Shown here: piece by piece, positions 17,553-26,342 of the stretch
Layout: each line of letters starts with the position of its first letter
How positions within the stretch are numbered: position 1 is the first letter of the stretch
Assembly (NCBI GenBank): GCA_020059465.1
Contig: JAGVBZ010000045.1
Span: 1-41,780 of the forward strand
DNA from: Brevinematales bacterium
GTDB lineage: Bacteria; Spirochaetota; Brevinematia; Brevinematales; GWF1-51-8
Length of the DNA stretch: 41,780 nucleotides
Direction of reading: 5' to 3'
The notes under the pieces: generated by a model
The model's input: the letters and a program-made list of their open reading frames with translations, nothing else
Database searches by the model: none
Told to the model about the DNA's origin: nothing
Position numbers and translations under genes: made by a program

Positions 17553-19118
17553 TTAATCGCTGCCCGGTGTACCGAGATTACCATATGCGGCGTAGGTCGG
17601 GTAGTAATTTTTGACTGTCACTGCCGACGACCATTCTGTGGTAAGCGCGCCGTCCCCGATAGGAAGGGTGAGGTCGCGTACCATCGGGACACCCGAATTA
17701 CCTCCGTATGTCGAAGGAGCGTTATATACATTCCCTGCGCGGTCGATATTATTCCCCAGCCCGTTCTGCAGTACCATCGTGAACCCTGTGTGATTGATGA
17801 ACATCCACTGCCAGTAAAAATCGTAAACCGAGAACACTTTCGTACTCGACGCGATCGTATAATGCCTGCCGGGCGCTAATACCGTCCCGTATGGAATAGT
17901 GAATATATTCGGCTCGCTCTGGACATTAAAATTGGTGATAATGACGCGGTATCCTCCGATATTGATCGATTGAGTGCTGACATTCTTCAGTTCGATAAAG
18001 CACGGCGCGTAATCGAGGCTTGTCCCGCTTAGTTTGATCCCCTTCCACAAAATCTCACTGAATACGATATCCTGATATGCGGCCGGATACTTAAACACCG
18101 GCGGCGTAATCGCGACATTCGAGACACCCGCCCCCGCCGTTTTCACGGCGATAGAGTTGTATATCTCTTTCACATACGGCCCGGTAATCATCAGGCAGAC
18201 GCCGTCGTTCTTCAGTGCCGACGAATCGTCCATCAGGTCGAATGTGGTAAATATCATGGTTTGGAACTGAGTATCGAGATCGGCGAAAATAATATTGAAA
18301 TCGAACGATGTATCCAGCACGCGCCCGCCGTTGGTCAGCAGGTACGCAAAGTTCGACAATTTCACGACCGCGCCCGGCGCGAAATCGAGGGTACTGCCGG
18401 GGCAGGAGTTCATCACATCGTTTAAAAGAAGCGCGAGTCCCGATTGTCCGAGAGCGCGGAGATTGCCCTTGATCGACGTATAGGTCTGGCCGAGCCGTGC
18501 CCGGATATGGGCAAATACGCTGTCGGTCGGATGAAAATACAGTTCGACCCAGTTGTCGCGGATATAATAATTCTGCACCTGATTGACCGGAAGTTTCTTT
18601 TCATAGCTGTCGCTCCCGTATGCGAATCGCCCGTCCCGGAACATCTGGAGGAACTCGCTCTCGAAACTGTACAGCATATCGCGGTCGGTCATCTTAAATA
18701 CTACGAATTTATCCGCCGCAATAGCCGACGATGACAGCAGATAGATCATCCCGTCAATAATAAAGAAATTGTCGTCCATATCGCCGTATGTATTTCCGAA
18801 ATTGGTGGAAACCGATGAAGAGATGCCTGCCAGCGACGCATTGTAATCCGCGTCCACCAGCAACTGAACCGTCACATTTCTTGCGGCGGCGGCTTCGAGA
18901 ACCGCTATGATCCCAGCGTCGTTCAAATCCTTCACAGCGACACATATCCTGTTGGTAGCCTTGCCGATTGCCAGAGAAAGGGCGCTTTTACCCCCGGACG
19001 GAATGAACTCGAGGGTGTCGTACCCTAGGCCCGAAGGGGGTTCCGCGCAGCCGCTAAACACGATACCGAAGCACATCACCGCAAGTAATAGAATATCCCG
19101 TTTTATCGATAAAATCAT
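17553..19118 (-). CDS. Degenerate PLD-fold lipoprotein with lamin-tail domain
   Basis: A 521-residue lipoprotein (lipobox VFSGC, Cys24). It resembles the PLD-LTD protein at 23770-25536, but both HxK(x4)D catalytic motifs are altered: MDDNFFIID gives Asp115, Asn117, Asp122, and FDFNIIFAD gives Asp273, Asn275, Asp280. The same change (H to D, K to N, final D kept) in both halves is striking, and phosphodiesterase activity by the usual mechanism is not expected. A lamin-tail domain follows at about 350-465 (FIELKNVS, GTVLAPGRHYTIAS). The start at 19118 has GAGAGG six bases upstream and gives a clean signal peptide; an upstream extension to 19223 runs into the beta-barrel gene. Confidence 0.82.
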   Translation of the reverse strand: MILSIKRDILLLAVMCFGIVFSGCAEPPSGLGYDTLEFIPSGGKSALSLAIGKATNRICVAVKDLNDAGIIAVLEAAAARNVTVQLLVDADYNASLAGISSSVSTNFGNTYGDMDDNFFIIDGMIYLLSSSAIAADKFVVFKMTDRDMLYSFESEFLQMFRDGRFAYGSDSYEKKLPVNQVQNYYIRDNWVELYFHPTDSVFAHIRARLGQTYTSIKGNLRALGQSGLALLLNDVMNSCPGSTLDFAPGAVVKLSNFAYLLTNGGRVLDTSFDFNIIFADLDTQFQTMIFTTFDLMDDSSALKNDGVCLMITGPYVKEIYNSIAVKTAGAGVSNVAITPPVFKYPAAYQDIVFSEILWKGIKLSGTSLDYAPCFIELKNVSTQSINIGGYRVIITNFNVQSEPNIFTIPYGTVLAPGRHYTIASSTKVFSVYDFYWQWMFINHTGFTMVLQNGLGNNIDRAGNVYNAPSTYGGNSGVPMVRDLTLPIGDGALTTEWSSAVTVKNYYPTYAAYGNLGTPGSD

Positions 19119-19128
19119 CCGTTTCCTC

Positions 19129-20742
19129 TCAAAACTCCAACTCGGTAAACAAATCGCACCCGAACGCGGGTTGGTTCCCGTAGGGGGCGTCCTTGATACT
19201 CGCATAATAAGCGTAAAACGCACCGGGAAGGAATATTCCCCCCTCCAAACCTATTTTAAATACACCCTGACTGAATACATAGGATACCGACCAGTCGATC
19301 TCAAACCCCATAAGCCTGCCGAGACGCATCTGATCGAATACATCGGGCGGAAGCGCCATATTGGTGTCCATAGAGGTGGAACTCGTGTCCATATAGAACC
19401 ATCCTTCGACCGATGCGTTCAGCCCCTGCTTTCCGGGAGCTTTGCCGGAAAGATCGAGATTCTCGATCTCCAGTTTGGCCGATGCTGAAAAAATCGGCGC
19501 TTTATGCTTCGCTACTATAGGATTGAAATCGATACCGGAGTAGTTAATATACGCCGAGGGATAAACCCCGTAATACTTACTGTAAATATATCCTCCGATC
19601 TTATCACCCTTCATCGAGACAAAACCGTAGTTCAGGTAATTGCCGTATTTATCGGTGGATGCGCCGCTTGTGTAGACAACATCCGCGGCGAATTTGAACC
19701 ATTCCATCCCCATTTCCTTGAAAGGCACTATGACGGAGCCGTGCAGAAGTATGCCGGAAATATCGACATTCGGCTTATCGGTGCTTTTTCTGTCGATACC
19801 GAACGAGTACGCGCCCTCGAGAAGTACCGATACGGCTTTGGTATCGAATAAAACGTTCAGTCCGGCAATCATCACCCAGTCGTTATCGGCAAAATTCCCC
19901 TCCGTACCGATCTTGGAGCGTTCATACCCGCCCATGTTATAGGTACTCTCCCCGGTCGCGCCTACGCGCGCGAAGAGAAAATACGGGCTTGCCAGTAGGG
20001 TTTTTATAAAATCGTCCGCGCCGCCGGTCATTTTCCAGTACGGCATAATCCCCATTTTAAATATATTTACATCCCCGTCAAAATACGGCACAGTATAATC
20101 ATGCCGGGGGGTTTTGAGGGTATAAATATCGCTGGCGGGCGAATTGAGCGAAAAGAAATCGAAGAACACGCTTGCGCCGATCCCTGAGTCTTTCATCAGG
20201 AAATCCACCCGGAACGCATCGAGATAATCGTCCAGAACATATCCGTTATGGTCGTCCGAATCGATTATCGACACAGGCTGCCTCCCGATCGTCAAATCAA
20301 GCCCGACCGCAGAACTATTCAGAATCGCCTTGGCGATATCGAATCTGCTCAGGAGCGTCCAAAGATAGAACGCGCTGTACTTCGACCCGGTCGTCAGGGA
20401 ATCGTTTCCCCAGTATCCGGGGCGGGACACTTCCACTTCGAGTGCGATATAGTCGAGTATTTCGGCCTTCGCCGATACCCCGATCTCGGAGAACCCGACA
20501 AACACAGCATCGTCGGAATATTCAACAGTCGCATAGCTCGAACTGTCGGTCAGCTTCAGGTCGCCGTTGGCAAAGAAATAGAAGCTGTTCTTCAGGTATG
20601 CGCTGAACGTCAGCGACTTCAGCACAGGCGTGTTGGTCGCACTTGTCTTGATCTCCATCGGCGTCTCACCTTCCTGTGCGGAGACATACGGTGTGTTCAG
20701 GAAAACCGCAGCGGCGATAATAATAACTCCGGATAATTTCAT
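19129..20742 (-). CDS. Outer-membrane beta-barrel protein (porin-like)
   Basis: A 537-residue protein with a signal peptide (about 1-22, cleaving after VSA) and no lipobox. The body consists of alternating hydrophobic/polar strands rich in Tyr, Phe, Gly and Ser, and it ends in TELEF, a C-terminal Phe typical of outer-membrane barrels. I cannot name the family. It sits between the 5'-nucleotidase gene (18 bp) and the degenerate PLD gene (10 bp), so it may form the channel through which nucleotides, nucleosides or oligonucleotides cross the outer membrane (inference). The RBS is AAGGAG. Confidence 0.75.
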   Translation of the reverse strand: MKLSGVIIIAAAVFLNTPYVSAQEGETPMEIKTSATNTPVLKSLTFSAYLKNSFYFFANGDLKLTDSSSYATVEYSDDAVFVGFSEIGVSAKAEILDYIALEVEVSRPGYWGNDSLTTGSKYSAFYLWTLLSRFDIAKAILNSSAVGLDLTIGRQPVSIIDSDDHNGYVLDDYLDAFRVDFLMKDSGIGASVFFDFFSLNSPASDIYTLKTPRHDYTVPYFDGDVNIFKMGIMPYWKMTGGADDFIKTLLASPYFLFARVGATGESTYNMGGYERSKIGTEGNFADNDWVMIAGLNVLFDTKAVSVLLEGAYSFGIDRKSTDKPNVDISGILLHGSVIVPFKEMGMEWFKFAADVVYTSGASTDKYGNYLNYGFVSMKGDKIGGYIYSKYYGVYPSAYINYSGIDFNPIVAKHKAPIFSASAKLEIENLDLSGKAPGKQGLNASVEGWFYMDTSSTSMDTNMALPPDVFDQMRLGRLMGFEIDWSVSYVFSQGVFKIGLEGGIFLPGAFYAYYASIKDAPYGNQPAFGCDLFTELEF

Positions 20743-20760
20743 AATAAGTACTCCTTCTTT

Positions 20761-22251
20761 CTATATCGCGGGGAGAATGACTCGTTTCGTCATATCCACC
20801 GATTGAACGGTTATTTTCTTCAGCTTTTTCAGGTACGATACGATCAGGTCGCGGAAATTCAGACCGGTATGAATAATTGCCGTACCCTGGGTGAACTGTA
20901 TATAATTATCCCCGCCCTTCGACATGAAATCGCTGACCGCGATTTTATATATTTTATTGTCGTCGATCGGTTTCCCTTTGAACATGATGACCGGCGTTTT
21001 CGATTTATCGGCCGAAATCTTCACTCCCTTGGAATAGTACAGAAACGCGCCTTGTCCGCGATTCGCCACACCCGCCTTCATGATCTCCTTGATATACTTG
21101 CCCTGCAGCTTCACGATACACAGCTCGTTATCGAAGGGCGAGACTGCGGTAATATCGCCTAAAGTAACAACACCGTCGGGGAGATAGTAACGGATAGACC
21201 CGGCGTTAATAATCGACATATCAGCGCCCGGCGCCGCCTGCAGGATAATATCCGCGATAAAGTTCCCCAGCGGAAGCTGATTCTCACGAATACCCTGCTG
21301 TTCGAAATATACCTCGGAATCGCATATCTTTTCCGCCATCATATCCTTAAATGCCGCGTTCTTATTGGAAATAAATTTTACCGTTTCTATATCTTCAGCG
21401 ATATTGCTGTTAATGGTTAATAATTCGTACTCCCGAGCGATTATTTTACCGCCGGCGACTTCCAATTTCAATATCCCCGCATAGAGACCGTAATTCCCAG
21501 CCTGTACGATCATTGTATTGCTGATATAGACAGGCGTGAATATAGGAGTATGGGTATGCCCGCCGATAATCACGTCAATTTCCGGTACGGCGGCCGCAAG
21601 CTGCATATCCTGTGTGAATCCGCTATGAGTGACGCAGATCAGGAAATCGTTAGTTTTCATGAGTTCCGTGGTGCGGAGGAGGCTTTTTAACGTCTCGATC
21701 TCAGGCTCGATCGTGACCAGTTTAATCGCATCCTGGTTAATCGTACCGATATTCGACGTGGTCATCCCCACGAATACGATCTTGATACCGTGGATTTGTT
21801 TGATGATATAGGGAATAAATATCCGATCGCCGCTCTGTTTATCGAAAATATTGGCGGACATCATCGGGAACTGCGCCATCATCCTGAGCGCTAACAGGTT
21901 GCTCAGGCCGTAATCGAATTCATGGTTTCCAACTGTCATCATATCGAATTTCATCCGATTCATCAGCTCTATATTCATCGTGCCTTTGTATACCGAACTG
22001 AAAAGCGTGCCGGAAAGGGTGTCCCCCGCGAGAACAAGCATCATATCGGGGTACTGTGCACGGATTGTGTTCACCACAGTCACCCCGCGCGCCGCCCCGC
22101 CGAGCGATTCTTTAGCGGCATTGATATAAGGAAGCATATAGGAATGGGTGTCGTTAAAATGCACGATCACAATTTTATCATTCTTCGCGCATGACGACGC
22201 TAAAAGTATTACCGCAATTATAAAGAGCCTGAGCGCATAAACGGGTTTCAT
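20761..22251 (-). CDS. 5'-nucleotidase lipoprotein (UshA/NucA-like), catalytically intact
   Basis: A 496-residue lipoprotein (lipobox LASSC, Cys21). The N-terminal metallophosphatase domain has every ligand motif: HFNDTHS (Asp34, His36), AGDTLSG (Asp77), GNHEFDYG (Asn109, His110), THSGF (His209) and GGHTHT (His232, His234). The C-terminal 5'-nucleotidase domain has NAGSIR and a KGGDNY stretch for the nucleoside. It should remove phosphate from nucleotides outside the inner membrane, yielding nucleosides for the CNT transporter encoded downstream. GGAGGA precedes the ATG. It lies 19 bp after its degenerate paralogue. Confidence 0.93.
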   Translation of the reverse strand: MKPVYALRLFIIAVILLASSCAKNDKIVIVHFNDTHSYMLPYINAAKESLGGAARGVTVVNTIRAQYPDMMLVLAGDTLSGTLFSSVYKGTMNIELMNRMKFDMMTVGNHEFDYGLSNLLALRMMAQFPMMSANIFDKQSGDRIFIPYIIKQIHGIKIVFVGMTTSNIGTINQDAIKLVTIEPEIETLKSLLRTTELMKTNDFLICVTHSGFTQDMQLAAAVPEIDVIIGGHTHTPIFTPVYISNTMIVQAGNYGLYAGILKLEVAGGKIIAREYELLTINSNIAEDIETVKFISNKNAAFKDMMAEKICDSEVYFEQQGIRENQLPLGNFIADIILQAAPGADMSIINAGSIRYYLPDGVVTLGDITAVSPFDNELCIVKLQGKYIKEIMKAGVANRGQGAFLYYSKGVKISADKSKTPVIMFKGKPIDDNKIYKIAVSDFMSKGGDNYIQFTQGTAIIHTGLNFRDLIVSYLKKLKKITVQSVDMTKRVILPAI

Positions 22252-22270
22252 ACTTCCTCCGTAAATTCAG

Positions 22271-23761
22271 CTATTTATTGATAATAGTCTTTCCCGATAA
22301 AAATAAAATTCTGGGAACCGGGTCCGCTATCTGCTCGGTGATAATCTTTACGTTCTGTAAGTAACTTAAAATGATATCCCGGATTAACATCCCCGAGTTG
22401 GTGACCTGCTCGGACTTGAGGAACTCGATATATCCGTCCCCGCCCATCCAAAGAAAGTCCGCTGTCGCAACCGTATAATCCTTTCCGTCCTGAATCGGCG
22501 CTCCGTTCCAAAGGATACCGATTTCCTTATTCGTCCCGACCGTCACCTTCAGTCCTTTAGAGTAATATAAAAAACCCCCGCTTCCCCGCTTATCGATACC
22601 TTTTTTGATGATCTGCTTGAGAACCGAGCCGGAAATCTTACCCTTGACCAGACAGTTCTCATAAGGGAATAATTGATAAATATCTCCGATATGCACTGTT
22701 CCCATAGGAATAGACGACCGGATAGACCCGGAGTTAATCACTGCAATATCTGCCTGTGATGCGTAGGCGAGAATATCCGCTACCAGGTTTCCAATAGTCC
22801 CCGGAAACGAACGAATCGCAGTCGCATCGAGAGTCATCATCGAATCGCATATCTTTTCCATCATCTTCAGATCGACAATCTCCGTCTTGTCGTTCAGATA
22901 AGTCAGCACCCATTTCGAATCGGGGATATTCTTATCCATCGCGACCAAATTATATTTAAACGAATTGATTTTCCCTTCCGAGATAGTCAGATCGATCTTC
23001 CCGACATAGCTCCCGTTCTTGCCCGGCTGTACGATATAAGTGGTTGGGGTGACATACGGCATAACCGTCGTCGTATCTCCGTAACCGGAAAGTATGATAC
23101 TAATCTCGGGGAACGCCTGTGCGAGTACTACATTCCGCTCGAAGCCGAGGTAACTGAGCAGGATGATAATATCGTTTGTGGCGGCAAGTTTTTTATCGCG
23201 CAGGATTTCGCTCAGAACCTGTTCGGGAGGAATAAGATCGACCTGCTCAGCCACTGTCCGGTTGAAAAGGTTCTGGTCGGGGGATGTCATCCCGATTATT
23301 ACGATCTTCGCGCCGGCGATGTTTGTAATCGCGTAGGGTTTGAACTCGGTGCGGGTTTTATTCTTTTCCACAACATTCACCGAAAGGAACGGGAAATTCG
23401 CGATATCTTCGAGCATGAACAAGTTATCCAATCCGTAATCGAATTCATGATGCCCGAGTCCGAGCGCGGTATACCCCATCGCGTTCATGAGTTCGATATT
23501 CACCTTTCCCTTAAAAATAGACGCATATACCGATCCGGGGAGAATTCCGCCGGAATCGAAAATAAGAACATTCTGATTCTTCCCGCGGATACTCTCGATA
23601 TAAGTTTTCAGACGGGCCGCGCCGCCAAGCCCGTCCGCGTCATGTATGAAAAACTGCGACAGCGTATCCGCCGTATGCAGGATTACCAGATGTTCTTTTG
23701 GCGCACAGCCTGTCCATAGCGCTACTGCAATAAAAAATGTTACCCCAATCTTAACTTTCAT
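22271..23761 (-). CDS. Degenerate 5'-nucleotidase-like lipoprotein (probable pseudoenzyme)
   Basis: A 496-residue lipoprotein (lipobox LWTGC, Cys19) that aligns along its full length with the intact 5'-nucleotidase downstream. Nearly all metal or catalytic residues are changed: NDTH becomes ADTL (His to Leu34), GD becomes GG (Gly72), GNHE becomes GHHE (Asn to His104), the THSG His becomes Tyr204 and GHTH becomes GYGD. The C-terminal substrate-binding domain keeps NSGSIR and MGGDGY. Nucleotide binding without hydrolysis is thus plausible. The reading frame is intact, so it is not a decayed gene. The start at 23761 follows GAGG; an ATG at 23773 overlaps the upstream stop and is an alternative. 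Confidence 0.88.
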   Translation of the reverse strand: MKVKIGVTFFIAVALWTGCAPKEHLVILHTADTLSQFFIHDADGLGGAARLKTYIESIRGKNQNVLIFDSGGILPGSVYASIFKGKVNIELMNAMGYTALGLGHHEFDYGLDNLFMLEDIANFPFLSVNVVEKNKTRTEFKPYAITNIAGAKIVIIGMTSPDQNLFNRTVAEQVDLIPPEQVLSEILRDKKLAATNDIIILLSYLGFERNVVLAQAFPEISIILSGYGDTTTVMPYVTPTTYIVQPGKNGSYVGKIDLTISEGKINSFKYNLVAMDKNIPDSKWVLTYLNDKTEIVDLKMMEKICDSMMTLDATAIRSFPGTIGNLVADILAYASQADIAVINSGSIRSSIPMGTVHIGDIYQLFPYENCLVKGKISGSVLKQIIKKGIDKRGSGGFLYYSKGLKVTVGTNKEIGILWNGAPIQDGKDYTVATADFLWMGGDGYIEFLKSEQVTNSGMLIRDIILSYLQNVKIITEQIADPVPRILFLSGKTIINK

Positions 23762-23769
23762 CCCCGACC

Positions 23770-25536
23770 TCATTCCATACCCGGAGTGGCATATGTGTTT
23801 ATTCTATAAAACGGATTAATCGTCGACGCAAAATTCACCCCGCATGTCGTCCAGCTGCCGATCAAAGTCCCGTCGTTCGTCCCGATTCTCACCATCGATT
23901 TGACGTATGCCGACGGGGTGCCGTTGGCAAGAATATCCCCGTGCAGAGGCGCGAGCGATCCCCCGGAAAAATATCCGGCCTTATCTACAACCGCTCCGTT
24001 CTTATCCTTCAGCCACATTTCGATATATGCATGATCGAGCGGGTGATAAAAAAACAGGTGCTCGAACGTATTCGCTTTTTTCAGCGAAGTATAGGCATAA
24101 TTGGTCGAGTAGGTCAGTACATGGAATCCCCCCGGCGGTAGAACCGTACCTTCGGGAAAAATGTACATGACATAATAACGCCCCTTCTGGATTAGCGTAA
24201 TTCCGGAGATAAACCATCCCGATATGTTGATAGAATGCTGCGTATTGTTCTTCAGTTCGATAAACCTATCCCCGGCGACATATTTCCCGTCGAAATCCAT
24301 GCTTCCGCCCCAGTTGATCTCGCTGATAGTTACTTCGCGCATATTCTGCATCGCATCGCCGCCGAGGTCTTTAGTGGGATGGGAACCTACTGCGTACATC
24401 TGCATGAAGTATTTCACGTACAGATCCACTATAAAGGGATCGCGGATAATCAGAAAATTCTCATCGTTGCCGTTATATGATGCGGCCTTGGAAAAATTCA
24501 TCGAACCCGTCAGAACTGCGGCGTTGGTGGTGCCCGGATCGATAACCATAAATTTATTGTGGCATTTTTCACCGCTCAGCGTATTCCCGATCACATGGTT
24601 GTTATTGCCGTCGTACTTCACGAAGATATTCGGCGTGTTCCCGATCTCGTCGATAAACAGCTGATGCGTGGAAGCGTTATTCCCGGTATGCCAGCTTTTA
24701 TCGAAAACACCGTACACCAGCACATTATTCAGCTTCGCGGCGGATATCATCCGATTCGCGATATCGGCATGGGTAAACGCATAGATCGCAAAAAATATTT
24801 TTTCCCGTGCGGTGTCTATGAGGTTTAAAAACACTTTATCCATACGGGTCGTTTCCGTGGCATTGACGCCGTAATAAGGCGCAAAATGTACGGAAATATA
24901 GGTAAAAGTATTATCGGAATTGGTGAGTGAAAATACGTTATTAGTAAACCCGCTGAAAAAATGATCGGTCTTATCGGTGCCAAAAAGCCCCTTAATCAGC
25001 ATAGTCTCGAAATCGCTCCGATAATACGCCGCAATCTGGGGAGAATCGATAAAGAGAACGTTATTATAGCTCCGGAAAATATCCGTCCCGGTAAAATTCG
25101 CCGATCCGCAGACCACATATCGCTTATCCACTATGACATATTTGTTGTGCATAATTTTATCTTTATTGCCGATCCGGAATTGAATACCGAGGGCGACGAG
25201 GGTCTGGTATTCCGCGGAATCCAGATATCCGAAATCTCCGACAAAACGGACGGTCACCCCGCGTTTCCATGCGCCGTATACCGCATTGAATATTGTCGGC
25301 TCGGTTAGTCCCATGATGCATAGATCGACTGAATCCTTAGCGGAGTCGACCAGCATTTTTATTTTTTCCTGTATCTTTGCGTCCACCGCGGATTCGGCGT
25401 TATATCCCGGTGTGGTAAAATACACCTGAATTTTACGGCCGTTCCAGAAATTCCCGGCAGGCGGTTCCCCGATGCTGCAGGATATTACGGTGAAAGAAAG
25501 GATCGATAAAACAAGCATATTCCGCATATTTTTCAT
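23770..25536 (-). CDS. PLD-family nuclease/phosphodiesterase lipoprotein with lamin-tail domain
   Basis: A 588-residue lipoprotein (lipobox VISC, Cys20). Two complete HKD motifs mark an active phospholipase D fold: MHNKYVIVD (His130, Lys132, Asp137) followed by GSANFTG, and CHNKFMVID (His326, Lys328, Asp333) followed by GSMNFS. PLD-fold enzymes cut phosphodiester bonds in lipids or DNA; the neighbouring nuclease and nucleotidase genes favour nucleic acid (inference). A lamin-tail domain at about 402-480 (FIELKNN, GTVLPPGGFHVLTYS) probably holds the protein to a surface or ligand. The start overlaps the upstream stop by one base (TAATG). Confidence 0.9.
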   Translation of the reverse strand: MKNMRNMLVLSILSFTVISCSIGEPPAGNFWNGRKIQVYFTTPGYNAESAVDAKIQEKIKMLVDSAKDSVDLCIMGLTEPTIFNAVYGAWKRGVTVRFVGDFGYLDSAEYQTLVALGIQFRIGNKDKIMHNKYVIVDKRYVVCGSANFTGTDIFRSYNNVLFIDSPQIAAYYRSDFETMLIKGLFGTDKTDHFFSGFTNNVFSLTNSDNTFTYISVHFAPYYGVNATETTRMDKVFLNLIDTAREKIFFAIYAFTHADIANRMISAAKLNNVLVYGVFDKSWHTGNNASTHQLFIDEIGNTPNIFVKYDGNNNHVIGNTLSGEKCHNKFMVIDPGTTNAAVLTGSMNFSKAASYNGNDENFLIIRDPFIVDLYVKYFMQMYAVGSHPTKDLGGDAMQNMREVTISEINWGGSMDFDGKYVAGDRFIELKNNTQHSINISGWFISGITLIQKGRYYVMYIFPEGTVLPPGGFHVLTYSTNYAYTSLKKANTFEHLFFYHPLDHAYIEMWLKDKNGAVVDKAGYFSGGSLAPLHGDILANGTPSAYVKSMVRIGTNDGTLIGSWTTCGVNFASTINPFYRINTYATPGME

Positions 25537-26267
25537 TACTCCTCTCCGCCGCCGCTCTGGCCCTCGCCGCCGGTCACTTGTCCGGGCGAGCAGAACACCG
25601 ATTTATTATACGACGGCCTGACTATCGAATTCGGCGCGGAGAGCGTATATGTCGTCCAATTCTCGATAGTGTAATAGCTTGCCATCGCCCCGCCGTATGA
25701 ATCTTTCAGACGTACCGCTGATTTCCTGATCTTCGAAAGGTTGACCCCCGCGGGCAGGTAAGTTCCGACTGCGAGCGGATCAAGCACAGGCATCGGTTCG
25801 TTGACGCCGAAATCGGCGGTATCGGCGTATTTTTTTCCGCCGCCGTCGTAAATATTGATCACAAATCCCGTTGCCGGCAGTTTCAAGCCGGGGACTATCA
25901 TATTAAAACGGGTGAATGCGCTGTTGGTGTTGTTGCCTATCGTAAACGTTTGACCCTTATCGAGTACTGTCCCCGCCGGCAGGACTATCCGCAGATAGCT
26001 CTGCCCCTCGACAATGATAATCCACCCTGAGAAATCCAGAAGACCGTAATAAGCGTTGCATATCTCGATAAAATCGTCGTCGGGATTGGAGTTCGCCCCG
26101 TTATTGTCGACACTTCCCGCCCAATGAACCTCTTCCACGTAGAGGGACGAGCGTGTTTCCAATAAACCGGTCAGCCCTGAATACGGCTTGCCGTCCGGCT
26201 CGCCGATACACCCGGGAATAAGGAACACGAAAGATAGAGAAATAAAAAAAAGAAGGCGCTTGAACAT
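25536..26267 (-). CDS. Stand-alone lamin-tail-domain lipoprotein
   Basis: A 243-residue lipoprotein (lipobox LIPGC, Cys20) that consists mainly of one lamin-tail domain (about 41-150: YVEEVHWAG, DDDFIEICN, LLDFSGWIIIV, AGTVLDKGQTFTIGN). It has a Gly/Glu-rich tail (GGEGQSGGGEE). No catalytic domain is visible. Its final TAA overlaps the start of the PLD-LTD gene by one base, so it is co-translated and may be a binding partner of that enzyme (inference). The RBS is CGGAG. A 75-bp gap with a strong hairpin lies upstream. Confidence 0.8.
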   Translation of the reverse strand: MFKRLLFFISLSFVFLIPGCIGEPDGKPYSGLTGLLETRSSLYVEEVHWAGSVDNNGANSNPDDDFIEICNAYYGLLDFSGWIIIVEGQSYLRIVLPAGTVLDKGQTFTIGNNTNSAFTRFNMIVPGLKLPATGFVINIYDGGGKKYADTADFGVNEPMPVLDPLAVGTYLPAGVNLSKIRKSAVRLKDSYGGAMASYYTIENWTTYTLSAPNSIVRPSYNKSVFCSPGQVTGGEGQSGGGEE

Positions 26268-26303
26268 AACGCACTCCGGTAATAATAAATTAATAAATAC
26301 AAC

Positions 26304-26328
26304 CCCGTCCCGCTTAACGCGGGACGGG
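26304..26328 (-). terminator. Strong hairpin inside the minus-strand block (possible partial terminator)
   Basis: A perfect 10-bp stem (CCCGTCCCGC at 26304-26313 with GCGGGACGGG at 26319-26328) has a 5-nt loop. Minus-strand transcription continues into TTGTATTTATTAATTT, which is U-rich but interrupted. It lies between the 916-residue lipoprotein and the LTD lipoprotein genes and could terminate, attenuate or stabilise the mRNA. Confidence 0.55.
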
Positions 26329-26342
26329 TGAATGTCTAAATG

